From Streptomyces lincolnensis (GTDB taxonomy: Bacteria > Actinomycetota > Actinomycetes > Streptomycetales > Streptomycetaceae), in assembly GCF_001685355.1 (NCBI RefSeq), contig NZ_CP016438.1:682001-746000 (forward strand): DNA of 64,000 nucleotides, given 5' to 3'. Below, one piece after another: positions 16,769 to 23,113 of the stretch. Below the pieces are notes generated by a model, which ran no database searches, was not told the DNA's origin, and worked only from the letters and a program-made list of their open reading frames with translations. The first letter of the stretch is position 1; each line of letters starts with the position of its first letter. The translations under genes and the position numbers were made by a program.

Positions 16769-17210
16769 GCTATCGCCAGGTCGGTCCGTGGGAGCCGGGA
16801 TCGAAACGGGACTCGAACCTGATCGCTCGCCTGGGATTCGCCAGGTACCTCGGTGGCCTAGGCCTGCCTCTCTGCTCCGACCAGACGATGCTGCCTGACA
16901 TCTGTCCCGAGAGAGACTCGGCTACCGTGATATATGCCGGGAGGGGCTCGACTGGCTACTGGTGTGGGCCACCACGGGCGATCCCACGCCACGGTTCGGC
17001 ACGTTCGCCGTGCCCGGCACCGCCTCCAGCATCAGATCACCCGTCGTCGGGACCACCTGGGGCCGCGGATCGGCGGCAGCCTCGACATCACGCTGCCCGA
17101 GGGCGAGAACCTGCCGGTAGCGTGGTCGACATCGCGATCGGGTCCCCCGCCAACCTCGCCCGGTCGCCCGTACCGAACGCTGCTGCCGGGCTGCCGGGCT
17201 GCCGACGAGA

Positions 17211-17389
17211 TCGCCGTGCCGCTGAACACCGCCGAGCAGTTGGTGTTCGGCGGCGCGGAGCGGGTGGACGCGGCCGGTGCGGCCATCGTCGACCTGCTGA
17301 CCTTCAACGGTGCGATCGTCCAGACCGGGACGGAGTCCTACCGCCTCCCCCGCACCAAGGCACAGGCCGAACGCGCCGCGGCCGGCTGA
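17211..17389 (+). pseudogene. Possible remnant of an IS21-type helper ATPase (IstB) C-terminus
   Basis: The frame encodes VDLLTFNGAIVQTGTESYRL followed by RTKAQAERAAAG, similar to the last residues of IstB-like proteins. Nothing upstream preserves the P-loop, and the surrounding 16.8-17.5 kb stretch holds only short, poorly coding frames. It is best read as a decayed insertion sequence, with low certainty. Confidence 0.35.
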
Positions 17390-17557
17390 GTTCATACCCG
17401 GTGAGAACGGCGGCTCCGGCGGCGGCCCGCCGGCCCACCCGCTCATGGCCGTCGGCGTGTCTTTACCGGACTGGCCCCTGGAACGAGTGCGCCGTGTCGA
17501 GGCGGCTGTTGCCGGTCAGGGTTCAGGAGCAGGCGTGGTCCGAGAAGGTCTCGATCT

Positions 17558-17899
17558 TCAGGCCGGCTGCGTGCCGGTGCTGATCTGTTGGGTGAGCTTG
17601 AGCATTTCTTCGACGTGGTAGATCTCGGTGATCTTGCCGTCGACAATGCGCATGATGTCCTGGCCGTTGATATCGACCGGGTTGCCGCTGGCGGGGAATC
17701 CGAAGGCGTCTCCGGTGCGGGTCGCGGTCATCCGCCAGTGAAGGACGACCCAGCCGCCGGGGAGCTCCTCCTGGAACAGGATCCGGTGCTGCCTGTCGGT
17801 GAATCCGTCGCGGGTCGCGGCGATCAGCGCTCGCATGCCGTCGATGCCCGAGGCAGCGTCGGCAGCGGGGTTGTGGTCGATCAGATCCGGCGCGAACAC
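17558..17899 (-). CDS. SnoaL-like / ester cyclase-family protein (NTF2 fold), N-terminus possibly frameshifted
   Basis: 113 residues from a GTG at 17899. FAPDLIDHNPA, GIDGMRALIAATRDGF, WVVLHWRMTATRTGDAFGF and the DIMRIVDGKITEIYH strand are typical of SnoaL-like polyketide-cyclase-related proteins, a fold used for many small-molecule reactions. The family's usual N-terminal helix is readable upstream as ERTGDVAGADEV in the same frame, but the only ATGs (17961 and 17973) are in another frame. A one-base indel near 17900-17940 is likely, or translation starts at the GTG. It is divergent from the HxlR gene at 18049, which probably controls it. Confidence 0.7.
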   Translation of the reverse strand: MFAPDLIDHNPAADAASGIDGMRALIAATRDGFTDRQHRILFQEELPGGWVVLHWRMTATRTGDAFGFPASGNPVDINGQDIMRIVDGKITEIYHVEEMLKLTQQISTGTQPA

Positions 17900-18003
17900 C
17901 TCATCCGCCCCGGCGACGTCCCCGGTGCGCTCGCGGTGTTGTCCGTGCTGATCGCGGTCATGAGGTCCTCCATGGTGTGGGGTGCGGGCTGCTCCGGCTA
18001 CAG

Positions 18004-18026
18004 TTCCCTGAGGGAATCAGTTCCCT
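18004..18026. promoter_or_regulatory. Palindromic operator candidate for the HxlR regulator
   Basis: TTCCCTGAGGGAA at 18004-18016 is a perfect palindrome and a further half-site TTCCCT follows at 18021-18026. Both lie in the 75-base gap between the divergent HxlR gene and the SnoaL-like gene, where a self-regulating repressor would bind. Confidence 0.6.
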
Positions 18027-18048
18027 CAAATAAACCAATGGGGAAGGC

Positions 18049-18399
18049 ATGAGTGAGCTGGATCACCCTTTGCCGGAATGTCCGGTCGCCCGGTTCCTGA
18101 CCGTGCTGGACGGGCCCTGGGCGACTCTGATCGTGAGGGAGCTGCTGACCGGTCCGAAACGCTTCACCGAGCTGCGCGCCGGGCTGCCGGGGATCAGCCC
18201 CAAGACCCTGTCCTCACGGCTGCGACGATTCGTAGTGCTAGGGCTGGTCACCCGCACGGCCTATCCGGAGATCCCGCCGCGTGTGGAGTACGAACTCACC
18301 CCGGCAGGCGCACGACTAGAGGTCGTGCTGGCCACCATGGGCGCCTGGGCCGAACAAGACCTTCCCCGCACCGGCACGTTCCCCGTCGAAGACCGGTAA
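18049..18399 (+). CDS. HxlR-family transcriptional regulator
   Basis: 116 residues. CPVARFLTVLDGPWATLIVR, ELLTGPKRFTELRAGLPGIS, the PKTLSSRLRRFVVLGLVTRT recognition region and PPRVEYELTPAG are textbook HxlR. A single cysteine in the N-terminal CPV motif could act as a redox sensor, as reported for several HxlR proteins. GGGGAAGG precedes the ATG. It is divergent from the SnoaL-like gene with a palindrome between them. Confidence 0.9.
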   Translation: MSELDHPLPECPVARFLTVLDGPWATLIVRELLTGPKRFTELRAGLPGISPKTLSSRLRRFVVLGLVTRTAYPEIPPRVEYELTPAGARLEVVLATMGAWAEQDLPRTGTFPVEDR

Positions 18400-18478
18400 C
18401 CAGGACCCACCGACTGCCCGGGCGGAAACGCGCGTCAGGTGACTCCCAAACGCAGGTCGAAACGACATCCACGCAGCG

Positions 18479-18970
18479 TTGCAGGAACTGTTCGAGGGGC
18501 GGTACTTCGGCACCGTCGTCGCAGAGCTGCCGCCCCAGTGGCGAATCGCCGCCGCACCTCACAGGCCGACGTGCGACACGGCCGAGGCGAGGGTCGGCCT
18601 GCGGATCTCAGACGCGGCGGCGGCAGCCGGGCCCACCCCGCGGGCCCTGAGGTTCTACGAAGAGACCGGCCCGCTGCCCGACCCCGCGCACGGCCACCGG
18701 CAGTACGGGCCCGACGAGATCGTCGCCCGGGTCCGCGTCATCCGTGAGCGGCTCGGCCTGAGCCTCACCGTCGAGGCGCTGCGCGAACGCGGACACCTGC
18801 CGCGCTCCGGCCGACGCAGCGGACAGCACCGGCGTAGGCCCTTGACGTGCGGTGCCGACGGACCCTGGCAGATCTTCCCTCCCGTCTACCGAAACCCCAG
18901 GTCAGCGACGTATACGGCGATGCGTCAGGTGGCGCAACACTTCCGCAACACCACCATCCCTACCGGATAG
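18479..18970 (+). pseudogene. Truncated MerR-family regulator
   Basis: Residues from about 18595 read LRISDAAAAAGPTPRALRFY, then EETGPLPDPAHGHRQYGPDE and RVRVIRERLGLSLTVEALRE, a MerR DNA-binding domain. It lacks a good start directly before the helix-turn-helix and loses similarity after about 18800. The 116 bases before the MerR part encode an unrelated fragment (LFEGRYFGTVVAELPPQW) in the same frame. The whole looks like a broken gene joined to foreign sequence. Confidence 0.55.
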
Positions 18971-18973
18971 GTA
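18961..18973. promoter_or_regulatory. Possible GntR operator overlapping the start of the GntR gene
   Basis: TACCGGATAGGTA has TACC and GGTA arms and touches the ATG at 18973. Such a position fits autoregulation by the GntR protein, and the GGATAGGT part may double as a -10 element of a leaderless transcript. Confidence 0.35.
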
Positions 18974-19773
18974 TGGTCCCGAACATGCCACCCACCGACC
19001 GCATCCGAGACCTCGCCGGCCAGGGCGCGCCCACTGTCGCCGCCCAGCGCACGAGGCGTCGGCTGCGCGCGGACCAGGCGCGCCAGCTCGCCGACCTGCT
19101 GCGCCACCAGCTCCTCACCGGGGGCTTCCCGGCCGGCGCCCTGCCGTACGAGACGACGCTCGCCGCCGAGTACCGGGTCTCGCGCAACACGGTCCGCCAG
19201 GCCCTCGACCTCCTGCGCGCCGAGGGCCTGGTGGAGCGCCTCCCCGGGGTCGGCACGGTGGTCGTCGCCCAGAAGTACCGCCATGGGCTCGACCGGCTGA
19301 TGGGCCTCGCGGAGACCCTGCACGAACACGGCCGCGTCACCAACGAGGTCCGCACCATGGGCCCGGTCCCGGCCCCCGCCCCGGTCGCCGGGCGCCTCCG
19401 TGTCCCACCCGGCACCGACGTCCTCTACATCGAACGCCTGCGCAGTCTGAACGGCCTGCCCCTGTCCCTGGACCTCACCTACATCCCCCTGGACATCGGC
19501 ACGGCCCTGCTCGGCTGCGACCTGGAGAACACCGACGTCTTCCGCCTCCTGGAGTCCCTCACCGGCCAGCCCCTGGGACACGCCGACATCACGCTGGAGG
19601 CGGTCAACGCGGACGCCCATTCGGCCGCCGTGCTTCAGGCCCCGCGCGGTGCGGCCGTGCTGATGCTGGAACGTCTCACGCACCTCGCCGACGGACGTCC
19701 CGTAGACCTGGAGTTCATCCGCTTCCGCGGCGACCGCATCACGATGAGCGGCCTGCTGCACCGCTCCCTCTGA
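18973..19773 (+). CDS. GntR/UTRA-family transcriptional regulator
   Basis: 266 residues. The winged helix covers about residues 40-105 (QLADLLRHQLLTGGFPAG, YRVSRNTVRQALDLLRAEGL, RLPGVGTVV). The rest is a UTRA effector domain (LYIERLRSLNGLPLSLDLTY, VLMLERLTHLADGRPVDLEF, FIRFRGDRI), as in HutC-type regulators that bind small ligands. It stands 90 bases upstream of the ferredoxin and importer genes on the same strand and is the obvious local regulator of that operon. Confidence 0.88.
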   Translation: MVPNMPPTDRIRDLAGQGAPTVAAQRTRRRLRADQARQLADLLRHQLLTGGFPAGALPYETTLAAEYRVSRNTVRQALDLLRAEGLVERLPGVGTVVVAQKYRHGLDRLMGLAETLHEHGRVTNEVRTMGPVPAPAPVAGRLRVPPGTDVLYIERLRSLNGLPLSLDLTYIPLDIGTALLGCDLENTDVFRLLESLTGQPLGHADITLEAVNADAHSAAVLQAPRGAAVLMLERLTHLADGRPVDLEFIRFRGDRITMSGLLHRSL

Positions 19774-19863
19774 CACCGCCCCCTCCCCCGCAGCGGGACC
19801 CACATCAAGACCTGCGACAAGACCCACACCAACACCTACAGCGCGACATTCCTGGAGACAGCC

Positions 19864-20091
19864 ATGCCCTTGGTGCCCCAGCGGGCCGACGTGCCCGTGA
19901 CCATCGACGAGTCGAAGTGCATCGACGGCTGCACGCTCTGCGTGGACATGTGCCCCCTGGACTCCCTCGCCATCGACACCAGCAGCGGCAAGGCGTACAT
20001 GCACGTCGACGAGTGCTGGTACTGCGGTCCGTGCGCGGCCCGCTGTCCCACCGGAGCCGTCACGGTCAACATGCCCTATTTGCTCCGCTGA
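19864..20091 (+). CDS. Two-cluster [4Fe-4S] ferredoxin, AprB-like
   Basis: 75 residues. Cysteines 19, 23, 26 and 30 (KCIDGCTLCVDMCP) and 51, 54, 57 and 61 (ECWYCGPCAARCP) form two cluster-binding sets. The CWYC sequence resembles AprB, where the tryptophan next to the first cysteine of that set lies between cluster and flavin in adenylylsulfate reductase. The partner flavoprotein at 23114 belongs to the same superfamily as AprA, so this is probably its electron-transfer subunit. The operon continues with the ABC genes 35 bases downstream. Confidence 0.88.
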   Translation: MPLVPQRADVPVTIDESKCIDGCTLCVDMCPLDSLAIDTSSGKAYMHVDECWYCGPCAARCPTGAVTVNMPYLLR

Positions 20092-20126
20092 CCCCTTGAC
20101 CTGCTCCGGTGAGAGGCCGAACACCC

Positions 20127-21470
20127 ATGAAACGCACGGCAGTCGCAGCTTCCGCAGTCGTCCTTCTGCTCCCGCTCAGCGCCTGCGGCGGTGACGCCGA
20201 GGCCGGCGACGGCTCCACGGTCACCGTCACCGTCGGCTACCAGTCCAAGACCATCAACACGGTCACGGCCGGCGCCCTGCTCCGCTCCCTCGGTTACTTC
20301 GAGAAGCAGCTGGCCTCACTCGGCGACGGCGTCACCTACAAGGTCAACTGGCAGGACTACGCCACCGGTGCCCCCATCACCGCCCAGATGACCGCCGGGA
20401 AGATCGACATCGGCTCGATGGGCGACTTCCCGCTGCTCATCAACGCCGCCCGCGGCAAACAGCTGAACCGCCCCACCCGCCTGGTCTCGGTCACCGGCTA
20501 CAACCTGCGCGGTGGCCTCAACACCATCGTCACCGCACCCGACTCGGGGCTCAACTCCCTGAAGGACCTGAAGGGAAAGAAGGTCTCCACGAGCGTCGGC
20601 TCCGCCGCCGACGGCACGCTCGTGCGAGCCCTGCAACGCGCCGGCATCGACCCTGACGACGGCATCGAGAAGCTCAACCAGCAGCCCGCGGTGGGCGCTT
20701 CGGCTCTGGCCGCGGGCAGCACGGACGCACTCTCGCAGTTCGTCGCCTGGCCCGGCCTGCTCACCTACCAGGGCAAGGCGAAGGCCCTGTACGACGGCGC
20801 CCAGCTGAACCTGCCCACCTTCCACGGGGTCACCGCCCGCGAGGACTTCGCCGAGGACCGCCCGGCCGTCCTGGAGGCGTTCCTCAGGGCCCAGGCACAG
20901 GCCACCGACTACCTCAACACCCGCCCCGTCACCGCCGCCGAGAAGGTCTCCGCGGCCACCGGTCTGCCCGCCGAGGTCGTGTACCTCTACAACGGCGCCC
21001 ACGGCATCTCCACTTTCGACCCGGCGGTCAAGCCTCAGCTCGTCTCCGCGCTGAAGCAGGACGTGTCGGTCCTGAAGGCGGCGAAGCTGACCGGCGACGT
21101 GGACGTGGACGCCTTCGTCGACGACCAGTACGTGAAGAAGGCGCTCGGGACGTCGTACGCGAAGCGCCTCGCGGCCACGCCACCCGCCGCCGCGAGCGAG
21201 GTGTGGCCGAAGGGTGCCCAGGAGACGAGGACCTTCAAGTCCCCGGCGGAGCTTCTGACTTACGTGGCCGCCCACCCCGACGGCATCCGTGCCGCCTACG
21301 TCCCCGACGCCACCACCGGCACCCTCTGGTTCGCCGACAGGGCGGTGTGGGTGGCCGACGGCGAGAAGCTGCTGCCGTTCGTCGCCCCGGCGACCGCGCA
21401 GGCGTACGTCGACCGGCACGACGAGGCGCGGGTCATCGCCTACGCCGACGCCCTGGAGCGTGTCTCGTGA
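20127..21470 (+). CDS. ABC transporter substrate-binding lipoprotein (sulfonate/nitrate/taurine type)
   Basis: 447 residues. The lipoprotein signal ends in the lipobox LLLPLSACGG. VTVGYQSKTINTVTAGALL, MTAGKIDIGSMGDFPLLINA and LNSLKDLKGKKVSTSVGSAADG are hallmarks of the SsuA/NrtA/TauA family of type II periplasmic-binding folds. It is longer than usual because of an extra C-terminal region after about residue 330. ATG at 20127 is preferred to the in-frame start at 20109. The stop overlaps the GTG of the permease. The cargo is inferred only at class level (sulfonate-like or other small anions). Confidence 0.88.
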   Translation: MKRTAVAASAVVLLLPLSACGGDAEAGDGSTVTVTVGYQSKTINTVTAGALLRSLGYFEKQLASLGDGVTYKVNWQDYATGAPITAQMTAGKIDIGSMGDFPLLINAARGKQLNRPTRLVSVTGYNLRGGLNTIVTAPDSGLNSLKDLKGKKVSTSVGSAADGTLVRALQRAGIDPDDGIEKLNQQPAVGASALAAGSTDALSQFVAWPGLLTYQGKAKALYDGAQLNLPTFHGVTAREDFAEDRPAVLEAFLRAQAQATDYLNTRPVTAAEKVSAATGLPAEVVYLYNGAHGISTFDPAVKPQLVSALKQDVSVLKAAKLTGDVDVDAFVDDQYVKKALGTSYAKRLAATPPAAASEVWPKGAQETRTFKSPAELLTYVAAHPDGIRAAYVPDATTGTLWFADRAVWVADGEKLLPFVAPATAQAYVDRHDEARVIAYADALERVS

Positions 21471-22351
21471 GCCGGCCCGCGCCACGCACCGCCCGGTACG
21501 CACTGCGGGTGACCGCCCTCGCCGCGGCGCTCGGCCTGTGGCAGCTCCTGACCAGCCTGGACGTCGACCTGTGGCTGCGCTTCTCGCAGTTCCCCACGGT
21601 CACCGACGTCGCCCACGCCTTCGCCGACCGCCTCGTGGGGGCCGACTACTGGACGGACCTCACCGACAGCCTGACCCGCATCCTCACCGGCTTCCTGCTG
21701 GCGGCGGTGCTGGGAGTGGCGGGCGGCGTGCTCGTGGCACGCTCCCGGCTGGCCGAGGACCTGCTGGGCCCGCTGCTGGAGGTGGTCCGCCCGATCCCGG
21801 CGATCGCCCTGGTCCCCGTGGCGATCCTCCTGTTCCCCTCCAACGAACAGGGCATCGTCTTCATCACTTTCACCGCCGCCTTCTTCCCGGTCCTGGTCTC
21901 CACCCGGCATGCCGTCCGTGCGCTGACGCCCGTGTGGGAGGAGGCCGTGCTGACGATGGGCGGCGGCCGGTGGCGGATCCTCGGCTCGGTCGTCCTGCCG
22001 GGCGCCCTGCCCGGCATCTTCGGCGGCCTGTCGGTCGGCATCGGCGTCTCGTGGATCTGCGTGATCTCCGCCGAGATGATCTCCGGCCAGTACGGCGTCG
22101 GCTACCGCACCTGGCAGGACTACACGATCGTCGACTACCCGGGCGTCTTCGTCGGCATGGTCACGATCGGCGTCCTCGGCTGGCTCACCTCCATGGCCGT
22201 GGAACTCCTGGGCCGCCGCCTGACCCGCTGGCTGCCGCGCACGTCGTACGTCCCCGGCGCCCGCGTCCCGCGGCGGACGCGCGCAACCCCCTCCCCCGCA
22301 CCGGCCGCCCCCAGGCCCAAGGAGGACGTGTCTCATGACCAGCTCGTCTGA
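21467..22351 (+). CDS. ABC transporter permease (SsuC/TauC type)
   Basis: 294 residues, GTG start overlapping the previous stop by four bases. About six hydrophobic spans and the EAA-type loop EEAVLTMGGGRWRILGSVVL place it in the SsuC/NrtB/TauC family. The GLSVGIGVSWICVISAEMI segment is typical of its C-terminal half. A proline- and arginine-rich tail follows. It forms the membrane channel with the ATPase at 22335, whose start lies inside its last 17 bases. Confidence 0.88.
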   Translation: MSRPAPRTARYALRVTALAAALGLWQLLTSLDVDLWLRFSQFPTVTDVAHAFADRLVGADYWTDLTDSLTRILTGFLLAAVLGVAGGVLVARSRLAEDLLGPLLEVVRPIPAIALVPVAILLFPSNEQGIVFITFTAAFFPVLVSTRHAVRALTPVWEEAVLTMGGGRWRILGSVVLPGALPGIFGGLSVGIGVSWICVISAEMISGQYGVGYRTWQDYTIVDYPGVFVGMVTIGVLGWLTSMAVELLGRRLTRWLPRTSYVPGARVPRRTRATPSPAPAAPRPKEDVSHDQLV

Positions 22352-23102
22352 CGTCCGTTCACCGTCCCGCACCGGTACCCGCCTCGCCCTGCACGACGCC
22401 GCTCTCGGACGCCCCGGCGCGCCCGTGCTGGACAAGGTCGACCTCGACGTGGCCCCCGGAGAGATCCTGACCGTCGTCGGCTCCTCCGGCTGCGGCAAGT
22501 CGACCCTCCTGCGCACCCTGGCCGGCCTGCTGCCCCTGCTCTCCGGAGAGATCACGCAGGACGGACGTCCCCTGACCGCCCCGTCCGCCGAACGCGCCCT
22601 CGTGTTCCAGGAGGACGCCCTGCTCCCCTGGCGCACCCTGCGCGCGAACGTCGAACTTCCCCTGGCCATCAAGGGGTTGTCCCGCGCCGAACGCCGTACC
22701 CAGGCCGAGGCGTGGCTCGACCGGGTCGGACTCACCGAGCACGCCCGGCGCTGGCCGCACCGTGTCTCCGGCGGGCAGCGTCAGCGCGCGCAGCTGGCCC
22801 GCGCCCTGGCCGCCGGCCCCCGTGCCGTGCTGATGGACGAACCGTTCGGCGCCCTCGACGCCCAGACCCGCGCCGGCATGCAGGACCTGCTGGTGGAGGT
22901 GCTGCGCGGCACGGGCGCCACCGTCGTCTTCGTCACCCACGACGTGGACGAGGCCCTCTTTCTCGGCGACCGCGTGGCCCTGCTCGGCGCGGGCCGCCTC
23001 ATCGCCGTACGGGACGTACCGCACCCGCGCGAGCGCGCCGCCCACGACGATCCGGCGCGTGGCGACCTGCGGCGCGACGTCCTCACGTCACTCGGTTCTT
23101 GA
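22335..23102 (+). CDS. ABC transporter ATPase (SsuB/TauB type)
   Basis: 255 residues. Walker A GSSGCGKST, the Q-loop FQEDALLPW, signature VSGGQRQRAQLARALA, Walker B RAVLMDEPFGALD and the H-loop VTHDVDEAL are all intact. FQEDALLPW is characteristic of the nitrate/sulfonate/taurine importers. It overlaps the permease by 17 bases and is followed 11 bases later by the flavoprotein gene, so the operon is tightly coupled. Confidence 0.92.
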   Translation: MTSSSDVRSPSRTGTRLALHDAALGRPGAPVLDKVDLDVAPGEILTVVGSSGCGKSTLLRTLAGLLPLLSGEITQDGRPLTAPSAERALVFQEDALLPWRTLRANVELPLAIKGLSRAERRTQAEAWLDRVGLTEHARRWPHRVSGGQRQRAQLARALAAGPRAVLMDEPFGALDAQTRAGMQDLLVEVLRGTGATVVFVTHDVDEALFLGDRVALLGAGRLIAVRDVPHPRERAAHDDPARGDLRRDVLTSLGS

Positions 23103-23113
23103 AAGGCACCCTG

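Noticed and set aside
16800..16880. tRNA-like T-loop (GTTCGAGTCC on the minus strand) upstream of the phosphotransferase gene
   Set aside because: The T-stem has mismatches, the putative anticodon stem closes on a six-base loop and no acceptor stem can be formed. It may be an old attachment-site remnant but is not a tRNA gene.
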